This document shows positions 35,206-47,582 of a stretch of DNA of 64,000 bases, one piece after another; the first letter of the stretch is position 1, and the number at the start of each line of letters is the position of its first letter. The notes under the pieces are model-generated. The model was given only the letters and a program-made list of their open reading frames with translations, searched no databases and was not told the origin of the DNA. Origin of the DNA: Porodaedalea pini (lineage: Eukaryota; Basidiomycota; Agaricomycetes; Hymenochaetales; Hymenochaetaceae); NCBI GenBank assembly GCA_002794775.1, contig NBAY01000065.1, forward strand, positions 124,001 through 188,000, in the 5' to 3' direction. The position numbers were made by a program, and so were the translations under genes.

Positions 35206-38200
35206 ATGACGGACCAATATCCTCTTAAATCTTTGTCAGTAGAGCCTTTCCTCTTGAACTGCGTTTAAAGTACGATAACTCACTTCAAACTCTCCAGGGA
35301 CATGGTGTTCATTCAGGACACGCAGAAGACCATGAACAACTTTCTCTACTGCTCCGCGAAGGACATGGAGAACATTTGTCGGCACGTTCTTCGTCTGCCC
35401 CGATACCAACGTGGTGGTATCCGTTTCGGACTCGTAGCGTATCACGACGGTCAAGAACTGAGCAGTCCTTCTTCTATGAGGAAGCTCGGATTAACAACAG
35501 ATTACGAGCAAGTCATCCATGAACTCCAGTCTTTGCAAGCAAGTCAAACTACGCTCTCGTCTGATGGTGCGAACTATGCCCTCGATCTCGCGCTGAAGGC
35601 CGCTGGCGAGCTTGAATGGAGGTCAAAAGCCGACAGACTCGTAATTTTGTCTATATACAAACACTCCAGGCCTCTTGGTATGCGCAGTTACATAGGCTTC
35701 GTAGAAGCTGACTGACTATCCAACCGTTTCCAGATTCAGCTGCTATCAAGACTCTGTACTTTTTATCCGAACAACATATTCATTTGGTAAATATCTGACA
35801 GCTCAATGATTTTGTGTCCATTACCATTTTCTCACGCTCTTATATTTCGTTGCGCAGTTTATCACTAGCAGGTAAGCACCAGACTATCTTCTGCTGCATG
35901 AACTCACAGGGTTGCATCAGTATGAAGATACGCGATCTTTTTGATGATGGATTAGACCAAGCGATGGTCAAGGATTTGAATTTCACTGTTCCTACGCACA
36001 TCTCAGCCTTGATTTACGCTGGTCTTAAAGCTCATTCAATCAAGGATAAGGGTGTAAACGAAAGTATGGACGAGGATCAGTACCCCCTCGTCGCATTCAT
36101 TTTATGGGCTTGGGGGTGCGAGGAGGATCAATACTGTATCCACTCCAAGCCGAGGATAACCGAGAAGCCATGCATGCCTATAAATAATCGCTCCTTGAGC
36201 ACAAGTGGTACGCAGGCTTAATGAAGCAACGGTCAATTCTTATCTGTGACTCACGCCGCTGTACTTTCCACTCAGCTGCTTCGAACGCTGGAGCTCCACC
36301 CATCCATAACGCAGAGAAAGGCGGACATGCTTGCGAATCGCAAGGTTCGGGGCTGCCGAAGACAGGTATATCTTTCTTGTATCAAAACGAACGCGGCACT
36401 CATTTGCTTTTTGAGAAGAAAACAACGTTGACGACAGTTCATCAGCGAGTATTATCAGTCCAATCTCTCCAGGATTGTCAGCATCAAAACTAGTGGATGA
36501 ATCGTTGAGAGGGAATGCCATTGGTAGGAGTACACAGTCGTGAAAGCTCTTCATGAATCAAGCTCATTATGTTACAGGAAATGAAGACATGACTGCCTCG
36601 CATAATGCTGGCTCTGAAGTCATATTTGACGAAGAGAAAGTCGATCCATCGCAATCTAAGATTCGTCACCGCTTGTCCAGCACGAGAGGTACGCAAGCCG
36701 AAGGGTCGACCCCAATTTCACATATTAAATCTTCTTGAGGTGACAAAGCTGAGCATTCTGCTGAGTCTATATCGAATGTGCATGTCGCTCCTGATGGAGA
36801 AGACCTTCTGCACCGTACTCATTTGAAGTCAACTAATGCTAAGCCGTCGGTACCAGTTGTTACGCATGAAGGTGAATATGCGACTCTATCTCAGCAGTTT
36901 AGTTCTGAAAATGTAGCAGATCAAGGCGAGACAACACTAACAGCGTACAGACCTAGTGCTCCAACCAGAACCGAAGCAGAGGCTCACCAAACTCATATTC
37001 ACTCCAAGATCAGCTTCGTTGAGTCACAGAAATCTAGTATGCTTCCCAGTCTTTCTTTCGTGGCAATAATTTATCTGTTTCTGCAGTCAATGTTGGTGGC
37101 TCTGAAGCTACGACAACAGGCCATGAGGTCCCGTTCAATTCAGTTCTATCTTCCTCTGAAACTGAAGATGACGCGACACCTATGAACAAGACCTCTTCGG
37201 CTCGAAATAGTACGCAAGCACAAAATGAGCACTCTGAAGCTGCTATAGGCGACGAAGTGGAGTCATCCGCAGTTGCACGTTTGGTCTGCTCTCAGGCCGT
37301 CTTCGGTAGAGTTGAAGATCGTTTTCATGCTTCGCCCCAGACGAAGAACTTTGAGCCGTTACAGTTGAACATGCCTGGAATCTCTGCCAGCTTAGCAGGT
37401 GCGAGCTCGATCCTGTTCTGCTATCATGATGTTGCCTAAGTAGTGTACAGCTGTGAAAGAGACGTCACGAGCAACACTCATGCCCGAATATCAGGCCGCT
37501 CTTTCTCAGGGGAGCCGGTCTCGTTCCACCGTTGAGTTGGAACAGAGGCCATCATTGGGAGCGAGATCCGGTACAGCCGAGAGTGCGTCGAGCTCAGAAG
37601 GTACAATCTCTGCTTATTATAGTTCTAGCTTTTCCTAAGAGTAGTCTGCAGTTGCGAAAGATGCGCCTGCAGAACTGGTAGAGCTGGACCGTTTCGTTGC
37701 TCGTGAGAATGAAATCGAGCAGCCTCCAGGCCCTGTCGAGGTGAAGAATGCGTTGCCGTCGCGTTCAGGTATGTATCGTCAAAGTATTATTGGCATACTT
37801 ACAAGTTGATATAAAAATTATAGATGGGAGCATTGAACTACAGCTTCCACCGACAATCCCGAGTTCACCTGACCAAGACATGCCAGTGCCTTCAACGAAG
37901 GAAGCAGGAGTAGCGAGAGAAGGTTTGTCTGCGAGCTCTGGAGGTATGTGCCTTGAGACTCATGATCAGTATCATCCTGGCGCTGATAATGGAGAACATG
38001 TTTCTATAGTTGTAGCGGAGGTACACCGTAGTCCACCCACTACTCAAGGAAATCGAGCCATTTCTAATTCCGAGACGAAGGAGGTTCTCCAGAGCCAAAT
38101 CTCTCCGACAACTGAAGGTGCGTATACACAGACATCACTAGAGATGCAAAAATATGAACACGTGTTGCAGGTGTGAAAGACATGTCTGAAAAGAAGTCGA

Positions 38201-41200
38201 GTTTCGAAACACAGGAGATTTACTTACAAGCGGAGAGGCAGCTTACCTCTCCCGCTACTCCTGCATCTAAAGGATCCAACGCGAAGGGTGCGCGCACAAT
38301 AGGGATTGAACTCAACTACTTCGGCCCAAACCTCAGAACGGACGTCGAGGACGCTCTTATACCAGCATCTCAGAATTCCACGCCTACCACTCCTATGGCG
38401 GCAAAGGATCAGTTCCAAGCTCTTCCCGAGACTGAAGGATCTTCGGTTGCAGGACTCGGGCCAAGTCAGGATACACTTAACGTGAAAGGTACGCCTAAGT
38501 TGCGAAAAGGCAGCCCACATACTCAGACTTGTTCAGGATCTCTGGACGCGCTTCCAATTTCCATGCAGTCACCTTCTTCTATAAGTCTTGGTAAAGTTCA
38601 AGACCGGATTCACGCTCCAGAGATCGAAGAGGCAGAATTTGCAAAACCAGGTAGGCCTCCCAGCAATTTGTTAGTAACATTCGCTCAACTGCTGTTTTAC
38701 TACAGAGAGTACCGTCTTCTCGCCAACGACGACGAAGCTGGACAGCCCGACATCTCCTTCCCCATTCGCCTCCATAAAGACGACAGTAACAGAAGATAAG
38801 ATACCATTTGAGGTCACAGTGCTCTCCGACTCTTGTAATACACCTACAGCTGGAAAAAAAATGTCTCTGGTCGTCTCTAAGAATAAAGGCCATAAGCTGA
38901 CTGAACCAGAGCCGATCCAGAGCAATTCTAAGGCGGAAGGTACACACATAATTGAACGCCTCGAGGGACTCGGCTTACAATCATCGCACAGGTGCTAAAC
39001 GTACGTTGGAGATCAGCTCCTCGGCTCCCTTAGATCACGAGCCGGATCTAGATGATGCTCTGTGCAACTCAAACGAGACTGGGCTCGCGAGAAAAGATGG
39101 GATATCGAGATCAGCAATCGAACTTCATAAACCTGTTGCTACAGGTGACAGCTGCATATGGGAGGGAGAGTCGACAGTGCCCAACGCTGCAGGTCATTCA
39201 GTGACAACTTCCATGTCACCAATAGGTGGCGAGCTCGCGAGGCCAGAAAGCAACAAAGGTGGTCTTACTTTAGTTCACATAAGCCTGTACTAATCTCGCT
39301 AAAGATCCCAGAAACTCGTCATTGACTAGGCCGAGGCATGGCTCCCAGGTCATCATTGGCGAAGAGAATGGTCGTGCTCATGTTGCGAAAGAGCTCAAGG
39401 AGTCGTCGAAACCAGGTTCGCTCCTCTCAAACTTCCTACAGATGTTTGTCAACGAGCTGTTTAGAAGTGACCAACGACAACGAAGCCTCCCGCAAAGGAC
39501 TTGAGCCTGCAGCCTCCCCAAACTTAGTCCCTTCGTCAGATATGGCCGCCACTTTAGCCAAAGATGAGAGCTACAGGAGCCCTAAAAGTGCATCAGGCGG
39601 AGGCACACAGAGCATCACGACCTCGGGAGGTAAGCACGTATTGATGGACAATGTTATTGACTTCGCCCTGATGCTTTCACGGGCCTCCAAAACATGTCAG
39701 TAGAATCAACAAAGCCTGATACTTAGATCATCCCTAGTCAAGAGAACGATAAACGTCCTGATACTCTACGGACGTCGGAAACAGTAACAAACCTGAATTC
39801 ACCGAAGCCAAATGGTATGCATGCATAGCTCTATGTGTGCAGTTGACTAACACTACTTCAAAGGCTCCAATGACATACTCATCGACGCGCCGGAGCTCGT
39901 CTGGCAGGTCCCTGGTAAACAAAAACCAGATCAGTCGCCTGCTGCGCTGTGTGTACCAGTGACTAAGCTACCTGGACCATGCACGAATCGGAGCTCTTCA
40001 AGCCTGTGCAAAACAGTAAATCAGAACAACGCAGACAGTGAGAGGACCTCCGTCGGCTCGGTGGACAAGGCTGCCGTGATGCTTTCTCAAGAAGAAGATT
40101 GCATTGGGGGGGAACGACGTGTGCCGACGAACCAACTGATGGGACAGAGTCCCCCGTGCGGTGCGCCTTCAAAATCTACTTTTGCAATACCGTCGCTGAT
40201 CTAGTATTTAGATGGGAAGGAAACACCCATCCGTACGTCAGAGTCTCCGATCATTCTTGAAGGAGAGAAAGAGTACCGCATTCCTCTTGAGTCGAAAGCG
40301 GACGAGCCATTGAAATCAGGTATGTCTCCCTGAGATAGGAAATGGATCAATTTTATTGAACTTATATGTCAGCTCCGCAAGCGCGGCCTGAACTAGTTCC
40401 GACAATTTACTCGGGCATAGCGTCTGCGAAAGATGTATTGCCGAGCGGCGGCAAAAGCCCTAAGGATGCGATAGGTGCGTTCAGAGGGAAAAGGTTATTA
40501 TTACAATGATAACCTGAGTCTGTCGCATAGATGGCAGAGGAGCCCCCGCTCCCAAGTTGAATCCTTCCTGTCCTATCACTTCTCCTGGGAAAGAGGGGGA
40601 TCGTCCCTCTACGACTTTCAAGAAGAAACGAAGAGAGCCAAGAAGAACAGGGATAGAAGAGAGTTCCTCGAGCACAAAAGGTACGCATCTCTGACCCAAA
40701 ATGTAGACCTTTAAGCCAACATAAATTACAGGTGGTGAGGATGCGCATACAGCGGAGCAGAATTTCAGCGTACACATCATTCCTAGCAGAGACACGGAAC
40801 AGCTTCAAATTTCTGACTCTTCAATATCAGTGGGTGCAAATTCTAATCTTGTGGAGGAACGGAGTACTTTCAGCTTCAGTAACGGTAAGCACGTCCAGTT
40901 TGAGATGCATGTCAACACCAAGCCGACTTTGTGTTAGACGTCAAGGGCACTTCACCATTGAAATCGAAGCCAAACTCTCCAGTCGACTTCCTAGGAGAGG
41001 AAGTACAAACCCGGCACACTCAATCGAAGGCTGCTGAGCTGCCAAAATCAGGTATGTTCTTCATGACTACAAGACCGCAGTAAGAAAGTTACCTAACCTG
41101 CTATCACAAAAAGCTCACATCCGAGTCAATACCGCATCGAAGCTTCCTGTGGAACAACATGTTGAGCCCTCAAGCGATGAGGGCAACCATTTCGGCGCGA

Positions 41201-44200
41201 TACCATCTTTCACAGCAACAAACGCGGGTAGCACCAGCACGAGGCCACCAACAGGTCAAGCTTTCACGTCCTCGAACACGCCTTCATTGTCGTCGATAGC
41301 AGAGTCCTCGAGCACGCAGAATCTCGAGCAAAAATCAACAAAATCCAGGCATGAGTCTACTCCGCACGAGTCTGGAGTCCGCGACACTCTGCGGCGGGTA
41401 GCAAGCCGAGAAGATAAAAATAAAAATGACGTTGGATCGGCGGCCCGGCGGCAACACGCGCAGACGCCGATGACGTGGCAAGACTCGGCAGAATCAGCAC
41501 AGCCGCTGATTGTCGATCAGGCGCAACAGCCAGCTCACAGCGACCTGAACCTGAACACTACTCCTCAAAAAGATACCGCTACTGCCCAGCATGGTCCAAG
41601 TACGCTGTTAGAGATACTCGCTGAACGTTTCTGATAGCCAATTTTAGGCGATAATGGGAGTATCGCGAAAGCATCGTCGACGAAACTAGACGACAAAATT
41701 CCTCGCAGCCCTTCCTCATCATCGCACACGAGAGGTGTACGCTCGAGAGATGAAAACTCTGTGCTCGAAGGTGAATGCATGTTGTACTCAGTATCAGCAT
41801 CAAATTTACTTGTTCAAGAAGCTTCAGATGGCATACAGCATGCATCTACGTCAGAGCCCCACTCTTTCCTTGAAGTCGTTCCTCGCGAAGAGAAAGATCG
41901 TCCGTACAGTGTATCTGATGAAGATAGAAGAGGGAAGTCTGAATTGGAGATGAAGAAGGATCTATCAATTCCCGAAGGTGGGACTGGGCGTCGTACTTAT
42001 TCTTTCGGAACTCATCTTTGTCCGGCTAATACGGCTGTGCTTGCGAACCCGTCGAGGTCAGATACTCCAGCTAGCCCAGACAGAGTCGAAAGAAGCCAGT
42101 CTCGTCCTCTTTGTACTACTGGCTCCCAGCCGTCGAAATCGAGTGCGTGCTTCAGAATACTACAATGTATATACACTGACGAGCTACGGCAGGCGAATTC
42201 GGTGGCGTTACTCATACCTCGACGCTGGACCTTGCAGACCCAGTACAATCAACAATGATGGGTAGTGATACACGGGAGGAAAAAGAGGGCTCTCCGGTTC
42301 AAGGAGGTGAGCGCGTAGAAAGCCAATGTTCCGACCTTAACCTGATTTTTCTCTAGACAGAAAGGACATACACACAGAGAAGGAAGTCGCAAGTTCTCAG
42401 GCCATACTTCCCGGGAAGAGCTACCAGCCCCATATCCTGGCTACAGCAGGCGCATTAGAGCTGTTAAAATCAGTCGAAGACCCGACTTCGTCGAAGCCAA
42501 GTGGTGCGCGAACATCTAATGATCTATCGTATTCATCTCAATCTAAATGTTTTACAGTTAATGCAGAGGCGGTTATAGCTGCTCTCATGACTGACTCTCC
42601 GGTTCGTTCTAGTTCGGCAAAGGACAACAGCCATGCACCAATGGAGAAACGAGACAGGCGATCCTTGGCATCGACGAGGCAAAGCATACCAAGCCCAAAA
42701 GGTGCGTGCAGTTGCATATCTCGCTCTTTTACGTCCCTGAAATGCAGAGCAGAAGCCCCGGATGATCTATCGGCATCTCTTCGAGTTAACCGTGGAGGAA
42801 GGACACAGAGGCTTGCTGAGGACACACAGACAAATCTCGCAAGCCCAACCCATTCAGAACTAACTTCTTCAGTAACAGAGAGGAATGCATCGGCTATAAA
42901 AGGTGTTGCTTCAGATCGAATTGGTGCGCGTGGTTGACATGCAGTATGAAACCCCATGCTAAGACTGATACAGATGACAAACTCGAACCGTCAAAGCCAG
43001 AATTAAACTTGAACTTTTCGCGCCCAGTTGGTAAGCATTCATAGTAGACCTATACCGAAGTCACACTAAACCGATACGCATAGATCCGACAGATGTGTTT
43101 ACAACTGCGCTTCTGCACAAAGGTCAGGATACGCCTCGTCAAAAGGAAGGACAGACTCGCAACACCATTGCGTCGAAAGGAGAAGAGCAGCCGCGAGTAG
43201 ACAAAAGCCAGAGTTCTCCTCTCTCAAGAAGTACACTCTCGATCACACAAGAAGAGTAATATCGATCTTAACTTGAGAATGTTTGTCCTCTTTCCGCAGC
43301 CACACCGAAGCCAAACACTCCTTCCATTACTCATGGCCGAAGGGAGATGGGTCAAGTCCGCTCGCGCTCTGAAGCGGTGGAACGCGTCCCGACAGAAGCG
43401 AGCTTGAGCTCAAGCTCCGCGGTTACTGAAGGTATGCACAAGTCAAAACCCCGCATGATGGTTCCTCTCTCACGTCTTGATCTCTTATAGAAACCAAAGA
43501 CGCGCTTGCCACTGTACCAAAGCTTGACACCTCTGGTGGAAAGGAAGACCAGACTCACTTTTCTGCGAACGCAACTGAAACTGATCTGACAAGGCCGGGT
43601 GTCATCCATGACTCCCGAAGTTCCACGAGTATGCGTTGTCTAAAAGCAGAAGTTGAGGTTCTGTCCTGATATTTCCATGTAGACATCAAAGACCTAAAGG
43701 ATCATTCGTCGAAGCCGGGATCTCCAGTCACCTTTGTAAAAAAATTAGGAGCTCGCCTCGCCGCCAAGATCGGAGCGTCAGAGTCGTCGCGATCAGGTAT
43801 GGGTATTATCTGAAGGCCTTTGTATGAATTTCACCAAATAGGCACTGCAGAACACGGTGGCACAGGTTCTACGTTCACAAGGCTGGAAGAATCAATTCCG
43901 GGCTCGTCGTCTTCGCCAACAGATGACGTGATAAAGAACACCGAAGCGTCGTCAAATGCGAGAGGTACGCTGGTTCTCGAAGATGCTGTATACCTGCCGG
44001 GGGAACTGACTAAGTAACATCAGAAGCAGCTGGATCTGATTCTCGTCCTCGCGTTCCTCGTGGCGAAGTGGAAGATCAGCCTCCCGCAACGCTCAAGCCA
44101 AGGGACTCAAAGCAAATGAGCGCAGGCATGAGGCATGGCCCGACAAGTGTAACAGGTATATAGCCTTTTCGAGAGTGGAAATTCTGTCAATTGATCTGCG

Positions 44201-45396
44201 TTACAGATGGTCAGGCAAATGTTGCGTCTGAGCAGAAGACGATCGCGAGTGCTACTCCTGGAGGAGGCGAAGATCAGATTCTCGTACGATGCTTCGCGAC
44301 GAACGTCCATGCTCAGCCGTCGACATCAGATGTCGAGTGTAGCTTATCAACTCCAACTGGCAGTAAGCACGCACAATCGCTCTAAGATAACGAACTCAAC
44401 CTTTTCTCAAAACAGTCGGCAGTGATTTAACGATGGCTCCGTCGAAGTTACCCCCTCGAGTCTCCTCTCCAGGAGGCAAGGATTCCAGGGCGTTGGAAAA
44501 AATTGAGCTGTTGAACTCAGGTATGTCTGATACCCCACTGCGAAACGCTATGAAGATCGTGATCCTTTTTTAGGAGGCGACGCTAGATCAGTGACTTCAC
44601 GCAATAAACCTCCAGTAGAACAGCATGGGATGCGGCTGCGAGGCGCGGAGACATCCACCAATACAACGCAACCTGTATCCGCGCAAAACGTTCTAGACGA
44701 TGTTCAACCCGGTGTGAGGCTACTGGATCCGGCTGCCCTTGATCGAACGACCGGTCAAGCTCCTGAAACGAAGTCGGCAGAATCGTTATTGTCAAGGGTG
44801 GTCACGACCTCCTCAAGCCCAGTAGGTACGCACACGTAGAAAGAAATTAAAACGTCGTTTCTGAGGCTCTTCAGACGTCAATGGTAAACTTGATGCCATA
44901 TCAAACGATGCAAAAGGGCCGAGTTCATCAGGCGTCCCAGCACTCAAAGGATCGTCCGGTAAGGTGTACTGCAGTCTTTGATCTGTATGTTCCTCTTACA
45001 ATATCACGGCTTCCTTCTCTAGTGCGTCAGGAGCATCCAGCAGTAAGAACTGCGGAACCCACGGTGGTCTTGCCTCCCACTTCTGTAGCGAAGACACTAG
45101 TCAATATGACACGGGCGCAAGACATCATAAAGGCAGAAGTGAGCAAACCAGCGACTGCGGCTCCTAAGGTGCCATATGTCCCGAAAGTTGAGTTTGGCGA
45201 GCAGCCGATCAACCGCGAGCAGGTATGTACTCGACTTCATCTTCATAATGCATATCGAATGCTTATTCTTCGAATAGACGCGGCGTGTTGTTCTGGAGGC
45301 GTTGATGGCTTTCTCTAGGAGCACCGCCCATTGAAGATGAGCGAATGCGCTCTTTGTCTAAATTGTAAAGGAGGAATACAACAGTACATGGCTTGA
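35206..45396 (+). CDS. giant VWA-like protein with Ser-rich tail encoded by many phase-1 exons (VWA copy 2)
   Basis: Starts ATG 35206 (MTDQYPLKSL). The first intron, 35235-35297, matches copy 1's position. Exon 2 gives LDMVFIQDTQKTMNNFL, RFGLVAYHDGQEL and SKADRLVILSIYKHSRPLG, a VWA fold with degraded metal motifs. After MKIRDLFDDGLDQAMVKDLNF (exon from 35921) the rest is low-complexity, rich in Ser, Thr, Pro, Glu and Lys. It is built from short exons separated by ~45-70 nt introns whose donors are mostly GGTAYGC-like. At every join I checked, a codon is split after its first base, so the exons are symmetric. The final exons encode PKVPYVPKVEFGEQPINREQ, then EHRPLKMSECALCLNCKGGI and TGA 45394-45396. 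I estimate more than 25 exons and well over 2000 residues. That all of it is one gene is inference. Function unknown. Confidence 0.55.
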
Positions 45397-45655
45397 TTTA
45401 GATACTGTCCTTGGAAGAATGACGTCGGCGAATACGAGCGGGGGAGCAGAAGAATGATCGTGACCACTGTGGTAGTCAAAAGGAGCTGCGTATATTCTTG
45501 AACTTGCAGATCGCGTGCTTGATCACTCTCGCTCTTCACACTCGAGAGCATGTACCTGAAACAGTGAAAGCTGATCCCAGAAACGGGGCGGTCGCGTCCG
45601 AAGTACCTCATTGAGTCGTTATGAAACACGATTCTGGATGAGGAAGGCCCGATGA

Positions 45656-46087
45656 CTAGAGTCCAAGGAGAGTTTCGAGTTCCGAAACGTGTTCGCGGAC
45701 TTCGAGGAGGCCTTGGGCAGCTGGATCGGTCGTCCAGTGTGCGAAGCGGGACAGGTGGACAACGCAGGCATGCAACTTCAAACCGCCATTAGCTGACAAC
45801 CAACAGACGTGTGGGGCTTGCTGAGGCATCGCCGGGCTCCTCATGCCTCGGGTCTCGTGCTCGTCGCGACCATTCAATTGGATGACACAATGGGAGACGA
45901 TCCGCCTCCACATAGGACACAGGCGAGGCGATTTGATTCTCAAGGCCATTGGATTATCCTCTACGGGCCCACCTACGACTTTGAGGACGTCCATTTTCCG
46001 TTTAGCGTCACTTCGTACGTTGTCACGATGACTGTCGCCCGCCTTCATATAATGTGCCACTCCATAGCCTGCGTTTCCCGTGACCAC
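45656..46087 (-). CDS. doubtful hypothetical reading frame
   Basis: 143 codons from the ATG at 46087, no recognised domain. The plus strand of the same stretch has an equally protein-like frame (about 45660-45795, reading SFEFRNVFADFEEALGSWIG) behind an ACTAG acceptor-like site. The coding strand is therefore uncertain, and neither can be connected to other exons. Confidence 0.2.
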   Translation of the reverse strand: MVTGNAGYGVAHYMKAGDSHRDNVRSDAKRKMDVLKVVGGPVEDNPMALRIKSPRLCPMWRRIVSHCVIQLNGRDEHETRGMRSPAMPQQAPHVCWLSANGGLKLHACVVHLSRFAHWTTDPAAQGLLEVREHVSELETLLGL

Positions 46088-46669
46088 ATACTCTCATTTG
46101 CCACATCCTTCTGTACCTCGAAGTGATGCAGAATAGAGAGTTTTCATTCTAGCTCGACACTGTTTTCGGAAAGGGATCGACATTAATATTATGTATGCGT
46201 GTTGACTGTGAGAGCTTGCCGATAAAATATATGCGTCCGGGCAGACAACAGGCGACGATACGGTGGAGGAAACCGGAATACAGCAGTACACACGATCCGG
46301 GAGCTCTGTTGCTGTTTTGAACCTGTACCCTTCGGAGTAGAGTACGCTAAGTAGTATTATCTTGAGCAGCACTTTATACTATATTCGACACAATCGCATT
46401 GATCGCAGGCCCATCCCAGAATTAGAACTGCGAACGCAAGCGAGAGCAATACCCACTTCATTCAAAATATATACAATCATTCATATGCGTCTATGATTCT
46501 CAAACGAGAGCCATTGTTTCTGAGTGTATGCGAAATCCATCCGGGCTCGCCGCCAGTTCGTAATTTGCCTGAAATCCCAGCAGCTGAGGCAACCAAGTGA
46601 ACCTGTTCAATGATAGTAAAACTTATCCCCGCAACTTAGCTACATACCTTAACATGGCTCTCGAGCAAA

Positions 46670-47582
46670 TCAGCCCGCGTACGATAGCCTGAATGTATTG
46701 TTAGACTCAGAACAGTGTAAGCGCGGATCCCGCTCACCTTCGAAACTTGGAAGATTCGCGAAGCTCTATGTCCTGCTGCCACTCCGGCACTCTTTCTTCC
46801 ACCTTTATATGCTGAGGACGACTACCAATCGTAGGCGTGCTTGACTGTTCAGCCCACCGACCTGCACGCTCTCTCTCTGAGTACTCCTCCACAAGATTCA
46901 CGAGCAGTTTCCGGCTCATGATCGCCTCCATTGCCATAGCGAAACCAGCTGGGACCTCGAGATAAGATATCTGGAATGAGGAGCCCATACTTTCAAGCCA
47001 GGTTGACAAATAGAATGTGAAGAGAGTGTCTCACGCCTTTAGCGACCCATACAGTCCAGGCCGCAATGTAGAAAATGAATACACTGTGGGTTGAATGGGC
47101 ATATTCAGCTTCTCTGATGAAAATGATGAAATTGCAATGTGATGCACGTACACAAAGAAGTACATGATAGAGTCTCTCACCAGTAGGTCTATCAGACGTA
47201 GGTGTGAACCCGGCCGGCGAGTTCTGTAGCTCTGTATTCCTTTGCCGAGAGCAAGTGCGAAGAGAATGACTTCGTTGAAAGTCTTGGGGGTCCAATATGC
47301 CTTGAACCAGGCAGACGAGCTGATGACAGCGCACGAATGCATGTCAATCCCGATCCGAAGTTGACGAACTCTATTGTAAGCTCGGGCAGAGAAATTAGTG
47401 CTCAGTTGATTCCATTGGCCAACGGGTAAACTCACTGTCTGCGCCTTTCGTTGCAAAGACAGAAATGACGGTGCCTGTTGTAAATACGCAAAGTAGAGAC
47501 GCAGAGAGGAAAGCGAATAATATCCGGATTTTGTTGTACATTGCATAGGTCCGAAGTAGTAGGGCAACTTTTGGATATTGCG
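46670..47582 (-). CDS. DUF6533-type fungal membrane protein, 5' end not found
   Basis: Family members are seven-helix proteins of basidiomycetes of unknown ligand. Spliced minus-strand exons encode PKVALLLRTYAMYNKIRIL and FLSASLLCVFTTGTVISVF. They continue with SSSAWFKAYWTPKTFNEVIL, FALALGKGIQSYR, LRLIDLLVRDSIMYFF and VFIFYIAAWTVWVAKG. The tail (ISYLEVPAGFAMAMEAIMSR, then acidic YSERERAGRW...) ends RRLSYAG at TGA 46672-46670. The last four or five helices are therefore present. The usual N-terminal exon (the Y-D/E...L-T motif and first two helices) was not found in the 1.5 kb upstream, where the exon starts behind TTCTGAG at ~47582. Either the 5' part is deleted or the first exons have diverged. 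Confidence 0.6.
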
